Part shown: positions 19,742-28,154 of the stretch, one piece after another
How positions within the stretch are numbered: position 1 is the stretch's first letter
Layout of the letters: every line of letters starts with the position of its first letter
Source of the DNA: Malonomonas rubra DSM 5091
GTDB lineage: Bacteria > Desulfobacterota > Desulfuromonadia > Desulfuromonadales > Geopsychrobacteraceae
NCBI RefSeq assembly: GCF_900142125.1
Contig: NZ_FQZT01000004.1
Span: forward strand, 62,001 to 126,000
Direction of reading: 5' to 3'
DNA: 64,000 nt
Notes under the pieces: generated by a model
What the model saw: the letters and a program-made list of their open reading frames with translations, nothing else
What the model was told of the DNA's origin: nothing
Databases searched by the model: none
Position numbers and translations under genes: made by a program

Positions 19742-20155
19742 ATGAAAACGTTATTGTTGCTGTTGATTTGTTCAGGGCTGGTGTTTGTCAATCCTCTCTT
19801 CGCCAAGCCGGACTGGGCCGGGCAGGGTGGCGCCGCTAAAGCGGAGAAGAAAGAATACCAGAAAACCTATCAGGAGAAAAAATACGCCGACGATGAAGAT
19901 GAGGTGAGACAGTATCGTCACGGTGGCCAGGATGACGAGCGGCAACGTAACCGGGAGCAGGAAAAAGAAAAGAAGTTCAAAAATAAAGAGCAGAAACAGT
20001 TAAAAGACGGCAAAGGCCCGAAGGGTCAGGAGAAACAACGCGAGAAAAAAATGGAGCAGGAGCAAAAGGAGCTGGGCAAAGGTTCCGAGCAGGGCCAGAA
20101 CTCTCGCGAAAAACGGAAGAAGTGGTGGAAATTCTGGGGTGGTGAGGAATCATAA
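19742..20155 (+). CDS. Small exported Lys/Glu-rich low-complexity protein
   Basis: A 137-aa protein that I do not recognise. It has a signal peptide (MKTLLLLLICSGLVFVNPLFA), followed by a mature region of about 115 residues made mostly of Lys, Glu, Gln, Asp, Arg and Gly, with no predicted folded domain. It ends in a basic and aromatic tail (KRKKWWKFWGGEES). The start at ATG 19742 has AAGGGGG upstream; the open frame upstream of it starts with TTG and adds no signal. It lies between uvrB and the DUF362 gene, 26 bases before the latter, so it may be cotranscribed with the DUF362/polyferredoxin pair. Confidence 0.7.
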   Translation: MKTLLLLLICSGLVFVNPLFAKPDWAGQGGAAKAEKKEYQKTYQEKKYADDEDEVRQYRHGGQDDERQRNREQEKEKKFKNKEQKQLKDGKGPKGQEKQREKKMEQEQKELGKGSEQGQNSREKRKKWWKFWGGEES

Positions 20156-20181
20156 CCTGCCCCGGTAAACGGGGGTAAAAC

Positions 20182-21093
20182 ATGACCGATCTCAATCGAC
20201 GACAATTTATCCGCAGCGCCCTGCATAGCGCTCTGGCTGTCGGCACTTTGCCGGTAGTCGATCTGCTGGCGCTGCCGGCCCATGCGGCAACAGCACCGCA
20301 GGTCGCACTGCGTACAGGCAAAGACTATTCATTGCTGGTCGAGCAGACACTCTCGGCGCTTGGTGGTATCGAAAACTTCGTCGGCCGTGGTGACCGGGTG
20401 GTGGTAAAACCGAATATCGGCTGGGACCGCACCCCGGAGCAGGCGGCCAACACCCACCCCGAAGTGGTCAAGGCGGTGATCGAGCATTGCCTGCAGGCCG
20501 GGGCGAAACAGGTGCAGGTTTTCGATAACACCTGTAACGACCCGCGCCGTTGCTATGTCCAGAGCGGCATTCAGGATGCGGTTAAAAGCCTGCGCAGCGA
20601 CCGGGCGAAGATCGGACACATGGATCGTTACGGTTACCAGGACATTGCCATCGAACAGGGCCGAGAACTTGACCGCTGGAAGTTTTATCAGCCGGCGCTT
20701 GATGCCGATAAGTTCATCAACATCCCGGTAGCCAAAGATCATTCCAGTACCACCCTGTCGCTGGCGATGAAGAATATCATGGGGGTGATCGGCGGCAATC
20801 GTGGCCGTTTGCACCGGCGTATCGATGAAGCTGTGGCCGATATCAATCTGGTGGTGCACTCCGACCTGAGCATCATCGACGCCACCCGGATTTTGCTGCG
20901 CAACGGGCCACAGGGCGGGCGGCTGGAAGATGTCGAACGCCGCGATACGTTGATTGCTTCTGCCGACATTGTTGCTGCCGACAGCATGGCTGCCGGGCTT
21001 TTCAACCTGCAGCCGGATGATATCTCGACCGTCGTTGCCGGTGCCCGGCGTGGTTTGGGCGTGATGGACCTGGGCAAGGTGCAGCGGGTTTGA
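20182..21093 (+). CDS. Tat-exported DUF362 protein
   Basis: A 303-aa protein with a twin-arginine signal (NRRQFIRSALHSAL, cleavage near AHAATA) and a DUF362 domain (VVVKPNIGWDR, NTHPEVVKAVIEHCLQAGAKQVQVFDNT, HSSTTLSLAMKNIMGVIGGNRGRLH). Tat export suggests it folds, probably with a cofactor, before reaching the periplasm. DUF362 domains are often fused to or next to ferredoxins; the activity is not known. Its stop overlaps the start of the polyferredoxin gene by four bases (TTGA), so the two are coupled and likely form one electron-transfer complex. Confidence 0.85.
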   Translation: MTDLNRRQFIRSALHSALAVGTLPVVDLLALPAHAATAPQVALRTGKDYSLLVEQTLSALGGIENFVGRGDRVVVKPNIGWDRTPEQAANTHPEVVKAVIEHCLQAGAKQVQVFDNTCNDPRRCYVQSGIQDAVKSLRSDRAKIGHMDRYGYQDIAIEQGRELDRWKFYQPALDADKFINIPVAKDHSSTTLSLAMKNIMGVIGGNRGRLHRRIDEAVADINLVVHSDLSIIDATRILLRNGPQGGRLEDVERRDTLIASADIVAADSMAAGLFNLQPDDISTVVAGARRGLGVMDLGKVQRV

Positions 21094-22640
21094 ATCGGGG
21101 ACGTCGCAATCTTCTTCTGCGTCGAACGGTGCAGCTGTTCTGCCTCGGCGGTTTTGTCTGGCTGTTTCTGCAGACCGAGTATCGCGGCCTGGATGAGCTG
21201 CCTTATCCGGTCAGCCTGCTGTTCCGCCTCGATCCGCTGGCGGCTCTGGCCGATCTCCTGGCGCCCGGCCCGTTCAGCTGGTCGCTCTGGCCAGCATTGC
21301 TGTTGCTGGTGCTGACAGCTTTTTTCGGCCGTTTCTTCTGCGGTTGGATCTGCCCGCTTGGCACCACTCTCGACGGCTGCGGCAAGTTGACCGGTCGTGG
21401 GTCCCATCTTACCAACCGCAACTGGCGCAAGTTGAAATATTTGTTGTTGTTCGGCATGACTGCTGCCGCTCTTGGTGGTGTTCAGCTGCTCGGCCTGTTC
21501 GATCCGCTGGCAATCTTCCTGCGCTCGCTGACCCTGTCGATTTACCCGGCCTACAACCTGCTTCTGAACGGGCTGTTCGATTGGGGCTATCAGCATGATC
21601 TACCGCTGCTGAGCAGTCTTTATCCCCTGTTTCGCGATAACCTGATGGCGTTTTTCCAGCCGAGCTACACTTTGGGCCTGTTCACCCTCTTTGTTTTTCT
21701 GACGATTCTGTTGCTGGAGCGGGTTGAGCGGCGTTTCTGGTGTAAAAATCTCTGCCCCCTCGGTGCGCTGCTCGGACTCTGCAGCAGCCATGCTCTGCTG
21801 AAGCGGGTACCGGACGGTTTGTGTGTGGATTGCAGCATATGCGCAAGCGAGTGCCGGATGGATGTGGTGGCGAAAGAAGGGCAGCGTAACGGCGAGTGTA
21901 TCGCCTGTCTCGATTGCACCGATTATTGCCCGCAGGAAAGGGCGAGGTTTGTTTTCAAGGGGGGAACTCGACGACAGGCACATGTCGATATCGGTCGCCG
22001 TGACTTGCTGCTATCGGTTTCAGCCGGAGCGATGATCGCTCCGGTCGGCCGGATCGCACCCGACAGCTACAAATTGAACCCCTACCTGCTGCGACCGCCC
22101 GGAGCTGTTGCCGAAGACGAGTTTCTGCGTCGCTGCGTGCGCTGCGGCGAGTGCATGAAGGTTTGTATCGGTCAAGCGTTGCACCCGGCGCTACTGGAGG
22201 CGGGGGCGACAGGACTCTGGACGCCTCTGCTGGTTGCCCGTCTCGGTTACTGCGAGTTCAATTGCACCCTCTGCGGGCAGGTCTGCCCGACCGGGGCGAT
22301 CAAGCTGTTGCCGGTTGAACTGAAACGGAAAACCATTATCGGGCTCGCGGTGTTCGACAGGAACCGCTGCCTCCCGTTCGCTCGTGGTGAGGAATGCCTG
22401 GTTTGTGAGGAGCATTGCCCGACACCGGAGAAGGCGATTGTCTTCGATGAGAAGTCGGTTGATTTCGGTGGAGAAATGCGAACCCTGAAGGTGCCACGGG
22501 TGGTGACTGAACTCTGTATCGGCTGTGGCATCTGCGAAACCAAGTGCCCCCTCGATGGTGTCAGCGCTATCCGCGTGATTAATGAAATCGAGACGCGCCG
22601 CCCGCAATCACTGCAACGTGAGAGCAGTCCTTACGGTTGA
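21090..22640 (+). CDS. NapH/MauN-like membrane polyferredoxin fused to a NapG-like ferredoxin
   Basis: A 516-aa protein. The N-terminal half is NapH-like: about five membrane segments, CGWICPLG (near residue 86), CKNLCPLG (about 217), then two 4Fe-4S motifs CVDCSICASEC (about 245) and CIACLDCTDYC (about 271). At residues 300-320 there is an internal Tat-like motif GRRDLLLSVSAGAM, followed by a NapG-like ferredoxin part with CVRCGECMKVC, CTLCGQVC, CLVCEEHC and CIGCGICETKC. It thus looks like a natural fusion of the NapH and NapG roles in quinol-to-periplasm electron transfer. The start is a TTG overlapping the DUF362 stop, with AAGGTG upstream; the first membrane segment begins at once, so no later start is possible. 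Confidence 0.85.
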   Translation: MNRGRRNLLLRRTVQLFCLGGFVWLFLQTEYRGLDELPYPVSLLFRLDPLAALADLLAPGPFSWSLWPALLLLVLTAFFGRFFCGWICPLGTTLDGCGKLTGRGSHLTNRNWRKLKYLLLFGMTAAALGGVQLLGLFDPLAIFLRSLTLSIYPAYNLLLNGLFDWGYQHDLPLLSSLYPLFRDNLMAFFQPSYTLGLFTLFVFLTILLLERVERRFWCKNLCPLGALLGLCSSHALLKRVPDGLCVDCSICASECRMDVVAKEGQRNGECIACLDCTDYCPQERARFVFKGGTRRQAHVDIGRRDLLLSVSAGAMIAPVGRIAPDSYKLNPYLLRPPGAVAEDEFLRRCVRCGECMKVCIGQALHPALLEAGATGLWTPLLVARLGYCEFNCTLCGQVCPTGAIKLLPVELKRKTIIGLAVFDRNRCLPFARGEECLVCEEHCPTPEKAIVFDEKSVDFGGEMRTLKVPRVVTELCIGCGICETKCPLDGVSAIRVINEIETRRPQSLQRESSPYG

Positions 22641-22685
22641 TCTGAACACCTCCAGAGAATTCATCAAAAATAACGTGTCCAAATA

Positions 22686-22714
22686 TTGACACATTACAGA
22701 GCATATATTATTGT
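22686..22714 (+). promoter_or_regulatory. Sigma-70 type promoter for the sigma-54 activator gene
   Basis: TTGACA (22686-22691), 17 bases, then TATTGT (22709-22714), four of six matches to the -10 box. Start of transcription would be near 22721, about 60 bases before the ATG. Confidence 0.4.
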
Positions 22715-22783
22715 TGTCTCATCTTCTGTGCGGTAACTGATTTTGCCGCTGATTTCAAAGCGTTATTTACTGGAAATGAGATT

Positions 22784-23866
22784 ATGACAACAAATGCTGC
22801 TGCGCGCTCAGGCTTCGGTTCCATGATTGGCCGCTCATCGCAGATGCTGGAGCTCTTCGAGCTGATCTCCTGCGTTGCCGAAGAGGGTGAGAGTACCGTT
22901 CTGGTGCAGGGCGAGAGCGGCACCGGGAAAGAGCTGATTGCTCGTGCCATTCACGAGAATAGCCCGCGCAAAAACGGTCATTTTGTGCCTGTCAATTGTG
23001 CGGCAATTCCTGATGAACTGCTGGAGAGTGAGTTGTTCGGCTATGTTAAGGGGGCCTTCACCGGCGCCCAGCAGTCGAAGATCGGCCGGGTCCAGTTTGC
23101 CGACGGCGGTACCCTGTTCCTCGACGAAATCGGGGATATGAAGCCAAACCTGCAGGCCAAACTGCTGCGCGTACTGCAGGAGCGTGAAGTTGAGCAGGTC
23201 GGCGGTGTCAAGCCGAGCAAGGTCGATGTACGCGTCATTGCCGCGACCCATCAGAACCTGGAAAAGCTGGTCGAGGAAGGAACCTTCCGCGAAGACCTCT
23301 ATTACCGCCTTGCAGTCATCCCGCTGCAGGCACCACCACTACGCGATCGCAAAGAAGATATCCCGGTTCTGGTAGAGAAGTTCATCGTCCAGTTCAGCCG
23401 GCGCAAAAGCGATCAGCCGACCCGCATCGATCCATTGGCGATGCGCAGCCTGCAGGGTTATGCCTGGCCCGGCAACGTCCGTGAACTGGAGAACCTGATC
23501 CAGCGATTGGTGATCCTGCATCGTGGCAAATTTGTGACCATGAAGGAGTTGCCGGAGAAGTATCGCTGCGAGCCGATTCCTGAAGAAGAGCTGCCGTTGA
23601 GCCTGCCGGTGGAAAGCCTGGTCAGTGAAATCGAGGCGCAGCCCGCTGGAACCGTTGCGGTGGCGACATCGGATATTGAGGCCCCGGAAGTGGTCTGGAG
23701 TGATGAAGGGATCGATTTCAACGCGTTGATCAGCGAGTTCGAGGACAAGCTGATTCTGTTGGCGCTCAGCCGTACCGAGGGGAATAAAAAAGAAGCTGCG
23801 CGGTTGCTCAACCTGAAGCGCACCACCTTGATCGAGAAAATCAAAAAGAAAAACCTGCCGGTTTAA
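22784..23866 (+). CDS. Sigma-54-dependent activator without a receiver domain
   Basis: A 360-aa enhancer-binding protein. The AAA+ domain begins at once: [15 protein letters not shown], Walker A GESGTGKE (43-50), the sigma-54 contact loop GAFTGA (90-95), Walker [11 protein letters not shown], and the arginine finger region FREDLYYRL. The C-terminal Fis-type helix-turn-helix is at about 318-358 ([23 protein letters not shown]). There is no N-terminal receiver or sensor domain, and an acidic linker of about 70 residues joins AAA+ and HTH. Such proteins are always active or controlled by a partner. It converges on the chemotaxis operon. The sigma-54 type promoters in this window are possible targets, but this is only inference. 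Confidence 0.9.
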   Translation: MTTNAAARSGFGSMIGRSSQMLELFELISCVAEEGESTVLVQGESGTGKELIARAIHENSPRKNGHFVPVNCAAIPDELLESELFGYVKGAFTGAQQSKIGRVQFADGGTLFLDEIGDMKPNLQAKLLRVLQEREVEQVGGVKPSKVDVRVIAATHQNLEKLVEEGTFREDLYYRLAVIPLQAPPLRDRKEDIPVLVEKFIVQFSRRKSDQPTRIDPLAMRSLQGYAWPGNVRELENLIQRLVILHRGKFVTMKELPEKYRCEPIPEEELPLSLPVESLVSEIEAQPAGTVAVATSDIEAPEVVWSDEGIDFNALISEFEDKLILLALSRTEGNKKEAARLLNLKRTTLIEKIKKKNLPV

Positions 23867-23895
23867 TTCAAGCAATCCACTCCTTAAAAAGAAAA

Positions 23896-23920
23896 GCCCC
23901 GCCGATTGGTGGGGCTTTTT
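23896..23920. terminator. Bidirectional rho-independent terminator
   Basis: GCCCCGCC pairs with GGTGGGGC (one G-T pair) around GATT (23896-23915), with T after and A before. It lies between the convergent sigma-54 activator and the last gene of the chemotaxis operon. Confidence 0.85.
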
Positions 23921-25811
23921 AACTGGCCTGACGCAGCTTGAAGTGCTCACCGATCTTTTGCTGAATTTCCTCCGGCGGTGTCGGTGTAATCAGGATATCG
24001 CGGGCACCGTACTTGATTGCACGCAGAACCGTGGTGCGGGTCCATTCCGGCCCAGCGAAAATCAGTGGCGGCAGGGCCTGTCCCGAAGATTGCAACTTGA
24101 TTGCGGTGGCGAAGCCTTTTTCATTGACCCGTGACATGATCAGGACCGCGCCAAGAATCTGGTTGCTCTGGAACGGTGCTTTGATGTCATCCTGGAAACT
24201 GAGAACGCGTGAATCGAATTGTGCAGCATTGAGAGCATCGGTAAAGGGCTGCGCTGCGTTCGGGTCTTCCGCGATCACCAGGACAAGTGGCGGCCCGTTT
24301 ACTGGTGCTGCGGCCGTTGCCGCAGGTTGCGTGGTTGCGGCAGCGAATTCCGCAGCCGCCTGTGACGCCACGCTTCCCTGGGCGGTCGGCTGTGCTGCCT
24401 GTTGTGTTCCTGCTGCGGCAGGTTGTACGGCATTTGCGGATGGGGCCGCGTTCGCGTCAGCGGCCGGATCCGGAGCGTCGGCTGGTGCTGCTGCGGCCTG
24501 GGGCTGGCTGTAACCATCAAGATCAAAAACATGAGCCGGGAACAGCAGCAGGAGGCGGTCAAGGTCCTGCCCTTCCATGTTAATGGAGAAGGACGCGAGA
24601 TAATAGTCGCCTTCCGGAAAGGGCTCATCGCCTGCCATATCGATCTTGGTCGGGGTGATCAAGGTCGATTCTGTTCTGACAAAACGAATCTGTTTCGGGT
24701 AGCGGTCAAGGAAGACCTGGGTCAGACCACCGGCAAGGATATTGGCGACTTCGCCGAAAGCATCTTCGACTTCACCCTCAAGCACTTTCTGGCTGGCCTG
24801 TTCTTCAATCTGGTCATCAGGCAGCATGATCAAGGTGCCGCCGAGGACGATGGCGTCCGGGATCTGGGTAAACATGAAGCCGCAGCCCTCGCGGTCGCCG
24901 GAGACCTTCATGTAGGCCATGTTGACCCGGTCGGTGCAGTGATTGGCGAAGAAATCAGCTTTTGAGGTCATAAGCAGCTGAATATCGTCGCATTTGAGGT
25001 CCTGGCCGAGCAGGGCGCCTATCTCTTCACCGATCTGACTGATGGTCGCGTTGAAGACAGTGTCTGTCAGTTTTTTGGCATCGGCGAACAGCGGCTTGGG
25101 TTCTGCTGCTGGTGCTTCCGCGACCGGTTCTGCTTCTGCGGCAGCCGGTTGCTCGCTTACGGCCGCTGGCTCAGGCGACGGAGTCGCGGCGGCGGGCTCT
25201 GCTTCGGCCGCTGGGGCAGCAGGAACTTCGTCCGCTTCGCTTTCAAGTTCAAAGACATCTACGGGAACGATGAACTCGACCTGTCCGAGCTCCTCATCGC
25301 CATCAGCAAGGATGCAACTGGCAACGTAATATGTCCCTGGTGGAAAGGGTTCGCTGCTGCCGAGATCAATCTTGGTCGGGACCAGTTCTTCGACGGTTTT
25401 TTTGATGAAACGGATGGTCTTGGCGTATTTGTCGACAAACGCCTGGGTGAAAACACCGGCAATGATATTGGCAACTTCACCGAAGGCATCGCTCAGTTCG
25501 CCGTCAAGTTTGCCGCTCTGGATATGCTCCTCGATCATATCTTCCGGCAGCATGATCAAGGTGCCGCCGAGCATAATGGAGGAGCTGATCGGGGTCAGAA
25601 GGAAACAGTCACCTTCCTTGTCGCCGCTGACGGTCATCCGGGTCAGGGCGGTGGTGGGGCGACTGATGTCACTGAAAATGGTGTCTTTGCTGGAGAGTTG
25701 CAGCTGAATATCGTTGCACGACAGCTCTCGGCCGAGCAATGCCCCGATTTCAGTTGCCAGATTTTCGACGCCGGTTCTGCAAACGACGTCTATGATGCCC
25801 CGTTGGTCCAA
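23919..25811 (-). CDS. Double CheX-domain protein with a C-terminal pseudoreceiver
   Basis: A 630-aa protein and the last gene of the chemotaxis operon. Domain 1 (about 1-190) and domain 2 (about 245-430) are each CheC/CheX-like and share GTLIMLPEDxIEE and DAFGEVANI(I/L)AG, keeping the ExxN active-site pair of CheY-P phosphatases (Glu112/Asn115 and Glu354/Asn357). Linkers of about 55 and 75 residues rich in Ala, Pro, Glu and Gln separate the parts. Residues about 506-630 have a receiver fold pattern (LVLVIAEDPNAAQPFTDAL), but the phospho-acceptor Asp is replaced (VLIMSRV), the Thr is Ala (IFAGPEW) and the Lys is lost (ITPTPP), so it cannot be phosphorylated normally. The start is TTG with GAGAGGG upstream, since domain 1 begins there. 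Probable role: removal of phosphate from CheY. Confidence 0.8.
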   Translation of the reverse strand: MDQRGIIDVVCRTGVENLATEIGALLGRELSCNDIQLQLSSKDTIFSDISRPTTALTRMTVSGDKEGDCFLLTPISSSIMLGGTLIMLPEDMIEEHIQSGKLDGELSDAFGEVANIIAGVFTQAFVDKYAKTIRFIKKTVEELVPTKIDLGSSEPFPPGTYYVASCILADGDEELGQVEFIVPVDVFELESEADEVPAAPAAEAEPAAATPSPEPAAVSEQPAAAEAEPVAEAPAAEPKPLFADAKKLTDTVFNATISQIGEEIGALLGQDLKCDDIQLLMTSKADFFANHCTDRVNMAYMKVSGDREGCGFMFTQIPDAIVLGGTLIMLPDDQIEEQASQKVLEGEVEDAFGEVANILAGGLTQVFLDRYPKQIRFVRTESTLITPTKIDMAGDEPFPEGDYYLASFSINMEGQDLDRLLLLFPAHVFDLDGYSQPQAAAAPADAPDPAADANAAPSANAVQPAAAGTQQAAQPTAQGSVASQAAAEFAAATTQPAATAAAPVNGPPLVLVIAEDPNAAQPFTDALNAAQFDSRVLSFQDDIKAPFQSNQILGAVLIMSRVNEKGFATAIKLQSSGQALPPLIFAGPEWTRTTVLRAIKYGARDILITPTPPEEIQQKIGEHFKLRQAS

Positions 25812-25851
25812 AGTACCCTCTCACAAAGAATAGATTGTGTGAGCAGGACCT

Positions 25852-26310
25852 TTAGCGGAGAGAATATTTGATCTCGACGAAAAAGCGTCCCTGCTCGAGC
25901 TTGAACGGGATTATAACCCGATTGCTCTTGGTCGGCGAAGAAACCGTGTAGGACTTCCCCGATACCGTTGTTGGAATCGACAGCTCCAGATTGATATCTT
26001 CAGCAGCAAAGGATTCCTTTAATCCCCCGGCAACCATGTTGGCGATTTCACCGAGAGTATCTTTGACATCTTCGTCGATTTCTTCAACATCCATGCCAAG
26101 CATCTCACTGGTAATTGCCCTGCCGATGTTTCCCGGGCAGTGGATGCTGAGCATGCTGTTAAAATCGCCACTGAGCCCGATCATCGATGAAACGTGACAG
26201 TCGAGCACTTCCTGACCTTCAGTGAGAACTTGTCCCGAAGAGATCTCCATGAAAATCATGGTGTTAAAGATCTCTTCGGTTGTATGGATAATTTTTTTAG
26301 CAAAATCCAC
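25852..26310 (-). CDS. CheX-family CheY-P phosphatase, copy 1
   Basis: A 152-aa single-domain CheX protein of usual length. The active-site helix is VKDTLGEIANMVAGGLK with the Glu-x-x-Asn pair. CheX works as a dimer that strips the phosphoryl group from CheY-P, ending the signal. It lies 40 bases upstream of the double-domain gene and 41 bases downstream of a close paralog (26352-26810) of identical length, so a tandem duplication is likely. Confidence 0.88.
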   Translation of the reverse strand: MDFAKKIIHTTEEIFNTMIFMEISSGQVLTEGQEVLDCHVSSMIGLSGDFNSMLSIHCPGNIGRAITSEMLGMDVEEIDEDVKDTLGEIANMVAGGLKESFAAEDINLELSIPTTVSGKSYTVSSPTKSNRVIIPFKLEQGRFFVEIKYSLR

Positions 26311-26351
26311 AATTCATCTCTTTTCAGCAGTGGCGGGATACTCTACTCAAC

Positions 26352-26810
26352 CTATTCCGGGGAGAGCTGCAGCTCGACCAGAAATTGATTTCCCTCCAGA
26401 GTGAAGGGAACAGTGATTTCCTGAGCGTCAGCGATACAGTCGATCATGTATTCTTCGCCGGAAACGGTTGATGGCATCGACAGCTGGATTTCACTCCCTT
26501 TGGGATCGAGATGTGCTTTCAGGTTGCCGCCCAGCATATTGGCCAATTCGCCGATGGCATCGCGGACATCATCATCGACCTCTTCGACCTCCATGCCGAG
26601 GAAAGCGGTTGTCACAGAAAGAGCCACCTGCGTCGGAAGGTGGATAGCAAGCATCCCTTTGGTGTTGCCAGCCAGGCCAATGATGCCCGAGATGCTGTCG
26701 TTGAGCATTTCATTTTTACGGTGGTAAGGCTCCCCGGGAGTGACGTCCAGCATGATCATGCTGGAGAAGATCTCCTGGGTTGATTCAATAATGTGTTGAG
26801 CGTGTTCCAC
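26352..26810 (-). CDS. CheX-family CheY-P phosphatase, copy 2
   Basis: A 152-aa paralog of the next gene. The active-site helix reads VRDAIGELANMLGGNLK and keeps the Glu-x-x-Asn pair. The two share the order of FxSMIMLDV/FNTMIFMEI, DSISGIIGLAG/CHVSSMIGLSG and LGMEVEEVDDDV/LGMDVEEIDEDV. Differences outside the helix may set which CheY each one serves. The gene follows cheY1 by 57 bases. Confidence 0.88.
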   Translation of the reverse strand: MEHAQHIIESTQEIFSSMIMLDVTPGEPYHRKNEMLNDSISGIIGLAGNTKGMLAIHLPTQVALSVTTAFLGMEVEEVDDDVRDAIGELANMLGGNLKAHLDPKGSEIQLSMPSTVSGEEYMIDCIADAQEITVPFTLEGNQFLVELQLSPE

Positions 26811-26867
26811 TGATGTCTCCTTGTTGCCCCATCCCGGCCGTTTTGGCGACCGGGATGGCAGAGGTCT

Positions 26868-27239
26868 TTAGAGCAGAGCGCCGAGAGTTTCGTTGATCAG
26901 GTCCGGCGTGAAAGGTTTCTTGATGGCCCCTTTTGCACCGTAGGACTTGGCTTCGTCGATAATATCTGCGCCGGTTTCAGTTGAAATCATCACCACCGGG
27001 ATGTCGGCGATAGCAGCGTCTTCCGATTTGGCCTTCAGGAATTCGAGGCCAGTCATGTTCGGCATGTTGATGTCGCTGAGGACAACGTCGACTTTGTTGT
27101 CCGCCAGTACCGCCAGGGCTTCCTGGCCGTCGCCTGCTTCGAGGATTTCATCGAAATCGATACCTGCCTGACGCAGGGCACGGGAGACAATTTTGCGCAT
27201 AGTGTTGGAATCATCAACGATCAGGACTGTTTTACCCAT
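26868..27239 (-). CDS. cheY: CheY response regulator, copy 1
   Basis: A 123-aa single-domain receiver. The acidic pair Asp9-Asp10, phospho-acceptor Asp56 (VVLSDINMP), the conserved Thr (VVMISTE) and the Lys in AIKKPF are all present, so it can be phosphorylated by CheA. It is a free-standing CheY that would bind the flagellar switch or another output. Neighbours on both sides are CheX-like phosphatases. The name CheY is given by context and architecture. Confidence 0.9.
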   Translation of the reverse strand: MGKTVLIVDDSNTMRKIVSRALRQAGIDFDEILEAGDGQEALAVLADNKVDVVLSDINMPNMTGLEFLKAKSEDAAIADIPVVMISTETGADIIDEAKSYGAKGAIKKPFTPDLINETLGALL

Positions 27240-27293
27240 TCTGTTTCTCCTTTTTGTTTACTTGAAATAATTCGACGATTCGAGGTCGAAAGT

Positions 27294-27770
27294 TTAGTCG
27301 TTTAAAGCAACGAGCGGCGCGCCGGTGATAAAAAGTTGCACCGGTTGCTCGTCGCCGGTAATCAGTTTCCAGCTGACGCTGTCGCCATCAAACTCCGGAA
27401 GTGGTCCTTCTCCGGTCACAGGAAGGCCGATCTGGAAGGCCTGGTTTTCCGCCAGGAGCTTGGTCATGAACAGTCCGGCGACAGTATTGAGAAGCTCATG
27501 CAGGATATCGCTCATCTTGTCTGCTGTAATTTCATCTTCGTCCAGCAGGAACATCGATCCAGCCAGTTCTTTCAGCGCGTCTTTGTTGACGGCCATGAAA
27601 ATTTCACCCGGAACCGGATCTTTGACCACCAGGGAGGTCCAGGCCAGCTGATCTTCAGGGATCTGGTAGTCCTGGTCGAAATGTTCTATCACCTCGGTGA
27701 ACGCCATGTTTTCAAAGGTCTGGCTGACCGCATCTTTCATCGCTTGGTAGAGCGGGTTATGTTCAATCAT
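27294..27770 (-). CDS. CheX-like protein (divergent)
   Basis: A 158-aa protein with a chemotaxis phosphatase-like pattern. It keeps ILHELLNTVAGLFM, the Glu-x-x-Asn helix, but differs from the other two CheX proteins in length, in its acidic surface and in lacking the GEIANM core. The start is ATG 27770, because GAGGAG lies seven bases upstream inside the end of the preceding cheY; an ATG at 27785 is also open but has no such site. The 4-base gap to cheY2 implies translational coupling, suggesting this CheX-like protein is paired with that CheY. Confidence 0.75.
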   Translation of the reverse strand: MIEHNPLYQAMKDAVSQTFENMAFTEVIEHFDQDYQIPEDQLAWTSLVVKDPVPGEIFMAVNKDALKELAGSMFLLDEDEITADKMSDILHELLNTVAGLFMTKLLAENQAFQIGLPVTGEGPLPEFDGDSVSWKLITGDEQPVQLFITGAPLVALND

Positions 27771-27774
27771 TTTG

Positions 27775-28152
27775 TCACTCCTCATCAAGGAAGGCTTCCA
27801 GCGCTTCCATGAGAACCGGGGGTGAGACCGGTTTGTTGATCACCCGGTGCGCGCCGAGTTCGATCAGTTGTGCTTCCTTGGCCGGATTGCCGGCGCTGGT
27901 GATGACCACGATCGGCGTGTCGCACAGCTTCGGGCTCGATTTGACCCATTTAACCAGGGTTTCACCATCCATCACCGGCATGTTGAGGTCTGTCAGCAGC
28001 AGGTCGGTCGGTGCTTCCTTGGCCGCAGCCAGGGCATCCTTGCCATGTTCAGTTTCGATGATTTCAGCATCGCCGAGGCCGATGATTTGCAAGCATCGCT
28101 TTATGAACATCCGGGCGGTAGCAGAATCGTCCGCTACGATTATCCGTTTCAT
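27775..28152 (-). CDS. cheY: CheY response regulator, copy 2
   Basis: A 125-aa single-domain receiver with Asp8-Asp9, phospho-acceptor Asp55 (LLLTDLNMP), Thr in VVITSAG and Lys in VINKPV. It differs from copy 1 at many positions, for example helix 1 (ATARMFIKRCLQIIG against NTMRKIVSRALRQAG). It is tightly packed between the HDOD gene (2-base gap) and a CheX-like gene (4-base gap). A second CheY may act as a phosphate sink or drive a different output. Confidence 0.9.
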   Translation of the reverse strand: MKRIIVADDSATARMFIKRCLQIIGLGDAEIIETEHGKDALAAAKEAPTDLLLTDLNMPVMDGETLVKWVKSSPKLCDTPIVVITSAGNPAKEAQLIELGAHRVINKPVSPPVLMEALEAFLDEE

Positions 28153-28154
28153 CC

